Origin: CAZDCZ01 sp964504155
GTDB lineage: Bacteria; Bacteroidota; Bacteroidia; Bacteroidales; UBA12077
Assembly: GCA_964504155.1 (NCBI GenBank)
Contig: CAZDCZ010000043.1
Span: forward strand, 1-27,638
Direction of reading: 5' to 3'
Length of the DNA stretch: 27,638 bases
A program made the position numbers and the translations under genes. The notes beneath the pieces were generated by a model that saw only the letters and a list, made by a program, of their open reading frames with translations, did not search any database and was not told where the DNA came from. Positions 17,197-25,380 of the stretch are shown here, piece by piece (within the stretch, counting starts at the first letter, position 1; every line of letters begins with the position of its first letter).

Positions 17197-18558
17197 ATGA
17201 ATATTACAAGAGAAAATATCGACGAGTTAAATGCTATCCTTAAAGTTAAAATCGAAAAAAACGATTACGAAGAGAAGGTAGATGAAGTGTTGAAAGATTA
17301 TAAGAAGAAAGCTAAGATTGATGGATTTCGTCCGGGAAAAGTACCTTTCGGCCTTATTAAAAAACAATATGGGAAAGCAGTGTTAGTTGATGAAGTAAAT
17401 AAACTAATATCAGAATCGCTTACAAATTATATAAGAGACGAGAAATTAAATATTCTTGGAGAACCTTTACCAAATAAAGATCAAAAATTAGTAGATTTCG
17501 ATAAAGATAGCGATTTCGAGATGCTTTTTGATATTGCAGTTGGACCGGAATTAGAAGTGAAATTATCGAAACGCGATAAATTACCTTTATATAATATTGC
17601 TGTTGATGACGAATTATTAAATAGCCAGATTGATAGTTATACACAAAAATTTGGTTCGTTCAAATCAGTTGAAGAGATTTCTAATAATGAAATGATAAAA
17701 GGAGATATTTCTCAAAAAGGTGAAGGCGAAGAATTGATTAGTGTTGAAAATACAGCTATTTCTCTTGAAGTGATGAAAGATGAAGATATTAAAAAATCTT
17801 TTATTGGTAAGAAAGTAGGAGATAAAGTAATATTTAATATTAGAAAAGCTTATCCTAACGATACAGAATTATCATCATTATTACGAATAGAGAAAGAAAA
17901 AGCTAAAGAGATTGATAGCGATTTTGAAGTTGATATCAAAGAGATTTCGAAATTCGAGAAATCAGAAATTAATCAAGATCTTTTTGATAAAGCATTTGGT
18001 AAAGATACTATTAAATCGAAAGAAGAATTTGAAGCAAAAATAAAAGCTCAAATAAAAGAAAGTATCGATAAAGAAGCTGAATATAAATTGTTGCTCGATG
18101 CAAAATCAAAATTAGTTAAGAAATATAATCCTGAATTACCTTCAGAATTTCTTAAAAGATGGTTGAAAGAAACTAATGATGGGAAACTTACTGAAGAACA
18201 AATAGAGAAGGAATTTGAAGCTTTCGAAGAAGACCTTAAATGGCAATTAATTAAGGATAAGATAATTAAAGAAAACGAAATAAAGGTTGAAGAAAGTGAA
18301 GTTCTAGATGCTGCAAAAGAATTTGCTAAGATGCAATTTCTACAATACGGAATGGCAGATCTCCCTGAAGAACATATAGAAAATTATGCCAAAGAAATCT
18401 TAAAAAATAGAGACGAAAGCAGAAAGTTATACGAAAGAAAATTAGAAGATAAAGTACTCGCTTTTATTAAAGAAACAGTAAAAATAGAAGACAAAGAAGT
18501 TACAACTGAAGAGTTCAAAAAGATTTTGGAAAAGGAACAGAATAAACAGAATAAATAA
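17197..18558 (+). CDS. tig: Trigger factor
   Basis: This is a ribosome-associated chaperone that meets nascent chains at the exit tunnel. The 453-residue protein starts with the ribosome-binding domain, including the signature GFRPGKVP (43-50) and VDEVNKLI. The middle domain (about 150-245) holds the position of the FKBP-type peptidyl-prolyl isomerase. It is highly divergent, with none of the usual aromatic active-site pattern, as is common in Bacteroidota trigger factors, so isomerase activity is doubtful. The long helical C-terminal substrate cradle runs from about 250 to 440 and is rich in Lys/Glu. It is followed by clpP after 47 nt, the conserved tig-clpP-clpX order. Confidence 0.94.
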   Translation: MNITRENIDELNAILKVKIEKNDYEEKVDEVLKDYKKKAKIDGFRPGKVPFGLIKKQYGKAVLVDEVNKLISESLTNYIRDEKLNILGEPLPNKDQKLVDFDKDSDFEMLFDIAVGPELEVKLSKRDKLPLYNIAVDDELLNSQIDSYTQKFGSFKSVEEISNNEMIKGDISQKGEGEELISVENTAISLEVMKDEDIKKSFIGKKVGDKVIFNIRKAYPNDTELSSLLRIEKEKAKEIDSDFEVDIKEISKFEKSEINQDLFDKAFGKDTIKSKEEFEAKIKAQIKESIDKEAEYKLLLDAKSKLVKKYNPELPSEFLKRWLKETNDGKLTEEQIEKEFEAFEEDLKWQLIKDKIIKENEIKVEESEVLDAAKEFAKMQFLQYGMADLPEEHIENYAKEILKNRDESRKLYERKLEDKVLAFIKETVKIEDKEVTTEEFKKILEKEQNKQNK

Positions 18559-18605
18559 TTTTTAGTAACTTAGTTTCAAAAATTAAAAACAAAAAAACCT
18601 GAAAT

Positions 18606-19283
18606 ATGTATCCAAAAGACGAATTTAAAAAATATGCTACTAAGCATATGGGAATAAGCAGCTTATCGCTAGAAAAATATAGTTCTGTATATAATAATTT
18701 TATTTCGCCAACAATTATTGAAGAGCGAAAAATGAATGTTGCACAGATGGATGTCTTCTCTCGATTAATGATGGATCGTATAATCTTCTTAGGTTTGCCT
18801 GTTGATGATTATGTTGCCAATATTATTCAAGCTCAATTATTGTTTTTAGAATCTTCTGATCCTTCAAAAGATATTCAGATTTATTTAAATACTCCGGGTG
18901 GTAGCGTGTCTGCCGGTCTTGGTATTTACGATACTATGCAATATATTAATCCTGATATTGCAACAATATGTACCGGAATGGCAGCATCTATGGGAGCTAT
19001 ATTGTTAACTGCAGGAACTACCGGAAAACGTTCAGCTTTAGTTCATTCTAGAGTAATGATACATCAACCAATGGGTGGGGCTCAAGGACAAGCTTCCGAT
19101 ATTGAAATTACTGCTAGAGAAATAATGAAACTTAAGAAAGAGTTATACAATATTTTAGCAAAGCATAGTGGTAATACTTATAAGAAAATTGAAAAAGATT
19201 CTGATAGAGACCATTGGATGACAGCAGAAGAAGCTAAGCAGTATGGGATGATTGATGAAATTTTAGAAAGAGATAAAAAATAA
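18606..19283 (+). CDS. clpP: ATP-dependent Clp protease proteolytic subunit
   Basis: ClpP forms the tetradecameric serine-peptidase chamber that degrades proteins fed by ClpX. The nucleophile is Ser128 in GMAASMGA (124-131) and the catalytic His153 in MIHQPMGG (151-158). The Asp is in the KDSDRDHWM region (about 200). The oligomer head motif LNTPGGSVSAGL (94-105) is intact. The 225-residue length includes an N-terminal extension of about 35 residues before the conserved ERKMNV core, comparable to propeptides seen in other ClpPs. It follows tig by 47 nt and is separated from clpX by a terminator. Confidence 0.96.
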   Translation: MYPKDEFKKYATKHMGISSLSLEKYSSVYNNFISPTIIEERKMNVAQMDVFSRLMMDRIIFLGLPVDDYVANIIQAQLLFLESSDPSKDIQIYLNTPGGSVSAGLGIYDTMQYINPDIATICTGMAASMGAILLTAGTTGKRSALVHSRVMIHQPMGGAQGQASDIEITAREIMKLKKELYNILAKHSGNTYKKIEKDSDRDHWMTAEEAKQYGMIDEILERDKK

Positions 19284-19304
19284 AAATCGACTAAAAGATA
19301 CTTT

Positions 19305-19335
19305 AAAACCGTATTTCATAAATACGGTTTTTTTT
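19305..19335 (+). terminator. Terminator after clpP
   Basis: The 12-bp stem AAAACCGTATTT / AAATACGGTTTT with a 3-nt loop is followed by a T tract. It ends the tig-clpP transcript ahead of a separate clpX promoter. Confidence 0.88.
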
Positions 19336-19350
19336 ATTTAAGATATACTG

Positions 19351-19358
19351 TAAATTTG
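19351..19358 (+). promoter_or_regulatory. -7 box candidate for clpX
   Basis: TAAATTTG matches TAnnTTTG exactly and lies 36 nt before the clpX start, directly downstream of the clpP terminator. No clear -33 box is visible because the upstream bases are the terminator T tract. Confidence 0.55.
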
Positions 19359-19394
19359 TAAAAAAATAAATTAGAATAAATAATAATTTATATT

Positions 19395-20609
19395 ATGGAT
19401 AAATGTTCGTTTTGTGGGAGAGAGAAAAAAGATACTAATTTACTTATTGCCGGAGTATCCGGACATATTTGTGATAAATGTATTGAACAAGCATATTCTA
19501 TTATTAAGGATGAGTTAAAAAGAACAGACGATTTTGATGTTGACTCTTTAAAATTACTCAAACCAAAAGAAATAATGGAGTTTCTTAATCAATATGTTAT
19601 CGGACAGGATGAAGCAAAAAAATACTTAGCGGTAGCAGTTTATAATCACTATAAAAGATTAAAACAAGAAAATACTAATGATGATGTTGAGATTGAAAAA
19701 TCGAATATTGTATTAGTAGGAGAAACCGGTACAGGAAAAACATTGCTTGCAAGAACAATAGCAAAAATGTTGCACGTGCCATTCACTATTGTCGATGCAA
19801 CAGTACTTACCGAAGCCGGATATGTTGGAGAAGATATTGAAAGTATTTTAACTCGTTTGCTTCAAGTGGCCGATTATAATGTAGAGACTGCCGAAAAAGG
19901 AATTGTTTTTATCGACGAGATAGATAAAATTGCACGCAAAGGCGATAATCCATCGATTACACGCGATGTCTCAGGTGAAGGAGTGCAACAAGGTTTACTA
20001 AAACTTCTCGAAGGCTCAATAATTAATGTGCCGCCACAAGGGGGAAGAAAACATCCCGACCAAAAAATGATTGCTGTTGACACTAAAAATATATTATTTA
20101 TTTGTGGTGGAGCTTTCGATGGTATTGAAGAAAAAATAGGACACCGTTTAAATACTCAAGTTGTTGGCTATTCTGCCAGTAAAAATAAAGATAAGATAGA
20201 CCAGAAAAATTTATTACAATATATAGCACCTCAGGATCTTAAATCGTTTGGTCTTATTCCTGAAATAATCGGACGATTACCTGTTCTTACATATTTAGAA
20301 CCATTAAATAGAGAAGCATTAAAAAGAATACTTACCGAACCAAAGAACTCTATTGTTAAACAATATAAAAAATTATTTATAATGGACAATGTTGAATTAT
20401 CTTTCGATAAAGATGTATTCGATTATATTGTCGATAAAGCTATAGAATTTAAGCTGGGAGCACGTGGTTTACGATCGATATGCGAAGCAATAATGATGGA
20501 TATTATGTTCGAAATTCCAACTAGTGGACAGAAAGAAGTTAATATAGAATTAGAATATGCAAAAGAAAAACTATCTAAAGTAAATATGAAAAAACTTAAA
20601 GCTGCGTAA
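19395..20609 (+). CDS. clpX: ATP-dependent Clp protease unfoldase ClpX
   Basis: ClpX is the hexameric AAA+ unfoldase that delivers substrates to ClpP. The 404-residue protein begins with the zinc-binding domain (Cys4, Cys7, Cys26, Cys29), which recognises adaptors. The AAA+ core has Walker A GETGTGKT (109-116), the substrate-gripping pore loop GYVG (142-145), Walker B GIVFIDEIDK (169-178), and sensor-2 LGARGLRSI near 360. The ClpP-docking loop (the IGF position) reads IGY/VGY-like near 253-260 (QVVGYSASK); this is my best reading, not a firm identification. It has its own promoter and a strong downstream terminator. Confidence 0.96.
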   Translation: MDKCSFCGREKKDTNLLIAGVSGHICDKCIEQAYSIIKDELKRTDDFDVDSLKLLKPKEIMEFLNQYVIGQDEAKKYLAVAVYNHYKRLKQENTNDDVEIEKSNIVLVGETGTGKTLLARTIAKMLHVPFTIVDATVLTEAGYVGEDIESILTRLLQVADYNVETAEKGIVFIDEIDKIARKGDNPSITRDVSGEGVQQGLLKLLEGSIINVPPQGGRKHPDQKMIAVDTKNILFICGGAFDGIEEKIGHRLNTQVVGYSASKNKDKIDQKNLLQYIAPQDLKSFGLIPEIIGRLPVLTYLEPLNREALKRILTEPKNSIVKQYKKLFIMDNVELSFDKDVFDYIVDKAIEFKLGARGLRSICEAIMMDIMFEIPTSGQKEVNIELEYAKEKLSKVNMKKLKAA

Positions 20610-20630
20610 GAAACAATTTTTATTAATATT

Positions 20631-20665
20631 AAAAGAACCTGTTAAATTATTTAACAGGTTCTTTT
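20631..20665 (+). terminator. Terminator after clpX
   Basis: A perfect 16-bp inverted repeat (arms 20631-20646 and 20650-20665, 3-nt loop TTA) has a GAACCTGTT core and ends in TTTT. It lies 22 nt after the clpX stop. Confidence 0.9.
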
Positions 20666-20961
20666 ATGGTTTTATAGTTAGTATTAGACAGTGTTTTATT
20701 CCAATCTTCAAAAAAGAAAACCTGATTATCAATGCCTAAAGATCCTTATATTGTTACTTGTTTGAGAAATGTGTATTATTTTGCTCATTATGGTTTATTT
20801 ACTATTTTAATTTAATGTATGTTTTATATAGAAGAACACTTTATGTGTTTTTTACATTCATCTATTATTTTGAAAGTTTCTGATTGTTTTATTTTTTGTT
20901 TCTGTATGTATTTGATGTTAATAGTAGCTATGAGATTTGTTACTAATTAATAAATATTCTA
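20666..20961. other. Non-coding AT-rich gap between clpX and the iron locus
   Basis: About 296 nt lie between the clpX terminator and the end of the convergent DUF2023 gene. I see no ORF with coding character, no RNA gene and no GC-rich stem-loop. An A/T-only imperfect inverted repeat around 20942-20968 next to the DUF2023 stop could act as a weak terminator for the minus strand. Confidence 0.4.
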
Positions 20962-21294
20962 TTAATTGTAATTTGAGTCTATATTCTTTCGCTTTAAATA
21001 TCGTTCGCATTGTTGCGTACGGTCATAACCTAGCATAATTCCTAGAATAAAATCTTCTTCATCGGTAAAATTCGAAAGTGTTTTTTGTTCAAAGTTTTTA
21101 ACGATTTTTATGCATTGAGATTTACCAAAAAAAACATTTATCTTTTTTGAATTAACATATTGTACAACATAACTGATTCCTTTCCTATTTAATAATTCTT
21201 CAGTTTTATATTGTTCGTCAGTACTCATAGTGTGTAATACAAGACTTCTTAATCCTTTTTTATATTCGTAAATATGATGGAGTAATACTTGCAT
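20962..21294 (-). CDS. DUF2023 protein, flavodoxin partner
   Basis: This is a small cytosolic protein of the DUF2023 family, which in Bacteroidota and some other anaerobes is encoded next to flavodoxin. No biochemical role is established as far as I know. The core is MQVLLHHIYEYKKGLRSLVL at the N-terminus, then a central VNVFFG-like segment (KINVFFGKSQCI), and TDEEDFILGIMLGYDRTQQCERY. The frame opens at ATG 21330, but the family normally begins at the MQVLLHH Met. I therefore use the ATG at 21294, which also has GGAG a few bases upstream. A 12-bp inverted repeat separates it from the flavodoxin gene, so it is probably co-transcribed at a lower level. Confidence 0.85.
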   Translation of the reverse strand: MQVLLHHIYEYKKGLRSLVLHTMSTDEQYKTEELLNRKGISYVVQYVNSKKINVFFGKSQCIKIVKNFEQKTLSNFTDEEDFILGIMLGYDRTQQCERYLKRKNIDSNYN

Positions 21295-21347
21295 TTCTCC
21301 TGTTTTATAATCTGTACATGATATTTGCATTTCTGATATTTTTAAAT

Positions 21348-21396
21348 AAGAAGGGAGAATTTTTTATATAATGGCTTATTTGTTTTCTCCCTTCTT
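21348..21396 (-). repeat. Intercistronic hairpin between flavodoxin and DUF2023 genes
   Basis: This is a perfect 12-bp inverted repeat: AAGAAGGGAGAA at 21348-21359 and its complement at 21385-21396, with a 25-nt loop. On the transcribed strand the 3' arm is followed by ATTTAAAAAT, a poor U tract. It could be a leaky terminator or an mRNA-stabilising stem for the upstream flavodoxin message. Confidence 0.7.
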
Positions 21397-21447
21397 TTGT
21401 GTACAAACCTTCTTTCTTATAACGCCAGAAATATTAAAGATTAAATG

Positions 21448-21954
21448 TTATTTGAAACATTCTTTTAATTGTTGTACCCAAATTTTTATTCTTTCGTTTG
21501 TTAAATTACATTGATTTTCATCGTCTAAGGGTAATCCAATAAGTTTCCCATCGATTTCGGCTTTGGATGAATCATATTGGTATCCTTCAGTAGGGATTTT
21601 TCCAACAATTTTGCATCCTTTGTTTTCAAGCGCCTCATAGATAATCCCTATAGCATCAACAAAAGAATCAGCATATGTTTCTTGATCCCCATATCCAAAA
21701 ATAGCTATATTTTTTCCTTTTAAATTTGCCGATGATATCTCTGATAGGAAATTGTCAAAATCATCTTGTATATCTCCAATACCCCAAGTAGAAGATCCCA
21801 AAATGAGATTTGAAAATTGTTCTATATCAATTGCTTTTGCATTGTTAACATCAAAAGTTGTAGCAATGTCTTCACCAAATTCTTTTTGAATTTGTTTGGC
21901 CGCGGCTTCTGTATTTCCGGTTGATGAACCGTAGAATATTCCAATGTTTTCCAT
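21448..21954 (-). CDS. fldA: Long-chain flavodoxin
   Basis: Flavodoxin is an FMN electron carrier that replaces iron-sulfur ferredoxin under iron shortage. The 168-residue protein has the FMN phosphate loop GSSTGNTEAA (residues 9-18), the isoalloxazine-side loop GSSTWGIGDIQDDF, and FGYGDQETYADSF. The roughly 20-residue insertion in the last strand (GYQYDSSKAEIDGKLIGLPL) marks the long-chain class. The start ATG at 21954 is 58 nt from a 25-bp promoter element also found before hmuY. The DUF2023 gene follows. The shared promoter strongly suggests regulation together with heme uptake. Confidence 0.95.
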   Translation of the reverse strand: MENIGIFYGSSTGNTEAAAKQIQKEFGEDIATTFDVNNAKAIDIEQFSNLILGSSTWGIGDIQDDFDNFLSEISSANLKGKNIAIFGYGDQETYADSFVDAIGIIYEALENKGCKIVGKIPTEGYQYDSSKAEIDGKLIGLPLDDENQCNLTNERIKIWVQQLKECFK

Positions 21955-21984
21955 TTTTGTTATTATTTATATTAATTATGAATG

Positions 21985-22063
21985 CAAAGATGAATAATAA
22001 AAAAAAATTACACAATACCTCAATTGTATGATTTTTATGAAATAGTATCACATAATTGTGTGA
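21985..22063 (-). promoter_or_regulatory. Iron-locus promoter, copy A (flavodoxin)
   Basis: On the minus strand a distal palindrome TCACACAATTATGTGA (22063-22048) is followed by the 25-bp element at 22036-22012. The element reads AAAAATCATACAATT then GAGGTATTGT. After 19 nt comes the -7 box CATCTTTG (21992-21985), followed by CATT. The TTG in the element end lies 20 nt before the -7 box, where the -33 box belongs. The element contains the dyad ACAAT-6 nt-ATTGT. The matching copy before hmuY is 24/25 identical and has the same spacing. Confidence 0.8.
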
Positions 22064-22128
22064 GTAGTAATTGAATCTAATGAAAATATTTTTTTAGTTT
22101 AATTGATTCTAGGTTCAGGTATTAAGAA

Positions 22129-22174
22129 AAAACCCGAACTTTTATTTAAAATCGTAAATAGAAGTTCGGGTTTT
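22129..22174 (-). terminator. Terminator of the heme-uptake unit
   Basis: A perfect 13-bp inverted repeat (AAAACCCGAACTT at 22129-22141 and its complement at 22162-22174) has a 20-nt loop. On the minus strand the stem runs into TTTTTTCTT. It ends transcription from the OB-fold lipoprotein gene before the flavodoxin promoter. A second small stem GGTTTC-7 nt-GAAACC at 22213-22231 lies between this and the stop codon. Confidence 0.85.
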
Positions 22175-22257
22175 GAATGATAATAAATAATAGTTTTTAT
22201 ATCTGCTATAATGGTTTCGGATTATGAAACCGCATATATAGTAAAATTATTGGCTTT

Positions 22258-22803
22258 TTATTGAAATTTATAATTTATTGCATCTAAATAATATTGTGTA
22301 TAATAATCAATTTGCTTATTCTTTATTTGTTCCTTAATATTTATTATATAAGCTAATTCTTCTTTATAATGGTCGGTGCCTTTTTCTTTTGCATGATTTT
22401 TTTTCATTTTCACTTCCCATTCATTTACGTCTTCAATATTTAAATGTGTAAATTTAATAAAACCTGTAATAACAATATTTTTTCCTATAGCCGATTCATT
22501 AAAATCTGTTAAGTTATCTTGCATTATAATTTTAAATTCATCTCCGTTTTGGCTATTAATAATTTTAAAACGGTTTCTGGAATGTTCACAAATATGATCA
22601 ACAATACCTTTTACATTTATCAATTTGCCTTTAAGAGAGTCTGCGTTTTCGAGAATATACGAAATTGATAATGTCGTTTGTTCTTGTTCAATTTGATTTT
22701 CTGAACGTTGATTGTTTTTGCTTTGATTTTTGTTCTCTGTATTATTGCAGGAAGCAGTAATTAAAGCAAAACACATAATAAATAGTTTAATTGAATTTTT
22801 CAT
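22258..22803 (-). CDS. OB-fold-like lipoprotein of the heme locus
   Basis: The 181-residue protein has a lipoprotein signal ending in LITASC, with the lipid-bearing Cys19. A polar Asn/Gln-rich linker (20-45) is followed by a small beta domain (about 50-135) with the look of an OB fold (LKGKLINVKGIVDHICEHS, then RFKIINSQNGDEFKIIM). A His70-x-Cys72-x-His74 motif sits in the first strand pair and could bind metal or heme. A helical Lys/Glu-rich tail ends the protein. No characterised homologue comes to mind. It follows the receptor gene by 20 nt and ends the operon, so an accessory role in the envelope for heme or iron handling is inferred. Confidence 0.7.
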   Translation of the reverse strand: MKNSIKLFIMCFALITASCNNTENKNQSKNNQRSENQIEQEQTTLSISYILENADSLKGKLINVKGIVDHICEHSRNRFKIINSQNGDEFKIIMQDNLTDFNESAIGKNIVITGFIKFTHLNIEDVNEWEVKMKKNHAKEKGTDHYKEELAYIINIKEQIKNKQIDYYTQYYLDAINYKFQ

Positions 22804-22823
22804 TTGTTTTGTTTTTGTAGTTG

Positions 22824-25151
22824 TTAAATGTAAAATGATAAAACCATTTTGAAATTCCTTCCCATTGCCGGGATGTATGAGCCAAATGGTTTATAATTAT
22901 TGTTAAATATATTATTTACTATAAATCGAAGTTTAGGAAATCCTCGCAACGAATTTGAATTTAAGGCTATAACAATATTAAAAGTTGTATGCGATTTTGA
23001 TGAAATATATCCCCACGGTCCCATGTCGGTTCCTTCTGGTATTTTAGCTATTCTGTTTTGTGCAGAAGCATATTGGGTTTCAAATTTCACATTATATCCG
23101 GTTAAATATTTATTATTAACTAAACCGTAATAACTTATATTTTCTGTTATTTTTAGTGGAGGGATACCAAATAAAGGAGTCTTATTTTTATTATCAAATA
23201 AATCAATGCCATATACATAAGATCCTCCCAAACCAAGGTGTAAACTATTCGATGGTCTAAAAATATTATCGAAGCGATAAGAAGCAGAAGTTTCTCCTCC
23301 TAGAATTCTTGCGTTGGTATTTTTGTAGGTAAAATCAATAAGTTCGTGTTCTGTGTCTGGAACTTCATTAATAAAATCGTCTAGTATATTATAAAATAAT
23401 GCTACATCGTATTTTAGTTTTTTATAAATGGTTTTTCCTCTGAAACCCAAATCTAAATTCCAACTATATTCCGGTTTTAAGTTTGGATTTCCTAATTTTG
23501 TTCCTTTACAACTAATAATTTCGGTAAATAATTCTTCTGCTGTTGGCATTCTGAAAGCCCTTCCGAAATTCAGTGATAAGTGTGTATTTTTATTTGGAGA
23601 AAATACAAAACCGCTATTCCCACTAATTGCCCTGCGATTTTCTTTGTGTTCAATTAGTTCGTTTTTCAGTCCTTCATTTACTGTCGCTGCATCAAAACGG
23701 ATACCTGTAATTAGTCGTAATTTTTCAGAGAGTTTCCATTCATCGTTTATAAAAAAACCAATATTTTGTTGTCCTGCATCTTTGTATCCTTCAAGTTTTC
23801 CATTTGTGTTATTGTAGAAATCAATAACATCAGTTGGGTTATTTAAAAAGAAAAAATATCCATCAACGCCAGTTGTTAATTTATTGTTTTTAAACAGATT
23901 GATAATGGCAAATAGCTGTCCTCCACCATAGTTATCTTTATAATGCACTAAATCAAGTGATGTTTTGTTTCCTGTAATTGTACTATATTTATATTTATAG
24001 TAATTACGGGTTCCAATATCGTAATACATATTTAGTTTTACTAATTCTAAAAAAATACCGGGAGAATATGTGTAGCTGATTGCTGAATGAATATGCTCTT
24101 CCGCATTACGTATTTTAGTAAACGCTTTTGTAGGACCATTAAAGCCTCGAGGTTTTCCCCAGTCTCCATAATGATAATTTGTGTTAACGATAATTTTATG
24201 TTTTTCAGAAAATCGATAACCTGTATTAAGTGATACATCACGATCTTCTACATTACTGTTTTTTGCTGTTTCTCCATTTCCATAAATATAATTTCCAGTT
24301 TTTCGATATTTGCTATTTATAGATATTCCAAAGTTTTCTTTTTTATGGCAAAGCTTAGTAACTTCAAGAAATTCGTTATTATTACTACCGTAGCCTGATA
24401 GAATTTGGGCTTTTGTTCCTTTATTTCCAAAAGGCTCATGATTTATAATATTAATTATTCCTGAGATTGCTCCACTGCCATATATTACAGATCCTGGACC
24501 TTTTATTATCTCAATCTTTTTTGTATCGTAAATATTTATATCTTGGCCAAAATATCCTCCCGGAAATGTTCCAATACGTCGATTCCCGTTTTTCATTATT
24601 AGTAATCGTTTCGAATTCATTCCTCGTAGCAATAAAGGGGAATGATATTCCCAAATCTGTGTAATACAAGGTCTGGCAGCAAGCATATCGGTCATATTCG
24701 ACTGCATATTATCAATAATCTGTTTGTGAAAAATAACAATTGCCGATTTCGATAATTTATTAAGGGGTTGTTCATATAGCGAAGCAGAAATAATTACATC
24801 TTGTAATTGTTCTGTTTTGGGCTTTAAGTATATTGTTAGTTTATTTAAGAATAATGAATTATTTATAATAATTTCGTTTTTATAATAATTAATATGTGAA
24901 AATATTAGTTTAAACTTATTTTTTTCTTTTAAAGAAATTTCAAATTCCCCATTTATATTGGTAGTTGTTCCGTTTTTATTATTAATAATTGAAATATTCA
25001 CAAATTCAATTGGTGCTTTTGTTTCAGCATCTAACACAAGTCCTTTTATTATTGCAGAGCCTTGAGAAAAAGTTTTGTTTGAAAAAACAAAACTTAAAAA
25101 TATTATCAATATAATTTGAAATATTATGAGATGATCTATCTTGTATTTCAT
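22824..25151 (-). CDS. HmuR-like TonB-dependent outer-membrane receptor
   Basis: This is a 775-residue outer-membrane transporter, probably for heme. After a signal peptide (about 1-30, ending TFSQ) comes a carboxypeptidase-regulatory-like domain (about 33-115, AIIKGLVLDAETKAPIEFVN). The plug domain (about 118-238) includes LLLRGMNSKRLLIM and IEIIKGPGSVIYGSGAISG. The beta-barrel ends in the aromatic VLSFYI. The FRMPTAEELF and NPNLKPE motifs correspond to the FRAP and NPNL boxes of heme receptors. The stretch between them has no His, unlike the canonical set. It follows the HmuY-like gene across a 265-nt structured gap. An OB-fold lipoprotein gene follows 20 nt later. Confidence 0.9.
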   Translation of the reverse strand: MKYKIDHLIIFQIILIIFLSFVFSNKTFSQGSAIIKGLVLDAETKAPIEFVNISIINNKNGTTTNINGEFEISLKEKNKFKLIFSHINYYKNEIIINNSLFLNKLTIYLKPKTEQLQDVIISASLYEQPLNKLSKSAIVIFHKQIIDNMQSNMTDMLAARPCITQIWEYHSPLLLRGMNSKRLLIMKNGNRRIGTFPGGYFGQDINIYDTKKIEIIKGPGSVIYGSGAISGIINIINHEPFGNKGTKAQILSGYGSNNNEFLEVTKLCHKKENFGISINSKYRKTGNYIYGNGETAKNSNVEDRDVSLNTGYRFSEKHKIIVNTNYHYGDWGKPRGFNGPTKAFTKIRNAEEHIHSAISYTYSPGIFLELVKLNMYYDIGTRNYYKYKYSTITGNKTSLDLVHYKDNYGGGQLFAIINLFKNNKLTTGVDGYFFFLNNPTDVIDFYNNTNGKLEGYKDAGQQNIGFFINDEWKLSEKLRLITGIRFDAATVNEGLKNELIEHKENRRAISGNSGFVFSPNKNTHLSLNFGRAFRMPTAEELFTEIISCKGTKLGNPNLKPEYSWNLDLGFRGKTIYKKLKYDVALFYNILDDFINEVPDTEHELIDFTYKNTNARILGGETSASYRFDNIFRPSNSLHLGLGGSYVYGIDLFDNKNKTPLFGIPPLKITENISYYGLVNNKYLTGYNVKFETQYASAQNRIAKIPEGTDMGPWGYISSKSHTTFNIVIALNSNSLRGFPKLRFIVNNIFNNNYKPFGSYIPAMGRNFKMVLSFYI

Positions 25152-25204
25152 TTGTGTCTTTTTGTGTGATTCTGTAAAAGTCTGGATGGATTGTATTCTT
25201 AATT

Positions 25205-25236
25205 AAATCTGCAAGAAAAAAAAATCTTGCAGATTT
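25205..25236 (-). repeat. Hairpin in the leader of the TonB receptor gene
   Basis: A perfect 12-bp inverted repeat has arms AAATCTGCAAGA (25205-25216) and its complement (25225-25236) around an 8-nt A/T loop. It lies 53 nt before the receptor start codon. On the mRNA it forms a stable stem with an all-U loop. It has no following U tract, so it is a leader structure rather than a terminator. Confidence 0.7.
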
Positions 25237-25287
25237 GTATTTATCTGAAGTTTGAGTATTAGTGATATACAAAACCATTGAGGCTGT

Positions 25288-25338
25288 TTGCTATTCATGA
25301 TAATTCGAAATAAACAGGAGAGTTATCATGAATAGCAA
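25288..25338 (-). repeat. 16-bp perfect inverted repeat between hmuY-like and receptor genes
   Basis: The arms TTGCTATTCATGATAA (25288-25303) and the exact complement (25323-25338) enclose a 19-nt loop. The stem lies about 80 nt after the HmuY-like stop. The 3' arm on the minus strand is followed by ACAGCCTCAATGG, with no U tract. It may attenuate transcription into the receptor gene or protect the 3' end of the first message. Confidence 0.75.
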
Positions 25339-25364
25339 TTTATTGTTCTATAAATTTATTATAT

Positions 25365-25380
25365 GACACTAATTAGTGTC
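25365..25380. repeat. Perfect palindrome downstream of the HmuY-like gene
   Basis: GACACTAATTAGTGTC is a 16-bp perfect palindrome without a loop, 37 nt past the HmuY-like stop codon. A loop-free palindrome suits a dimeric DNA-binding protein better than an RNA stem. The centre AATT resembles the distal palindromes of the two iron-locus promoters. Confidence 0.5.

Noticed and set aside
20700..20961. Possible small RNA or gene in the clpX-DUF2023 gap
   Set aside because: There is no exact promoter box paired with a terminator, no GC-rich stem and no ORF with coding character.
25024..25278. 84-residue minus-strand ORF overlapping the start of the TonB receptor gene
   Set aside because: It overlaps the receptor signal peptide in another frame and covers the leader hairpin. 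No domain or lead sequence supports it.
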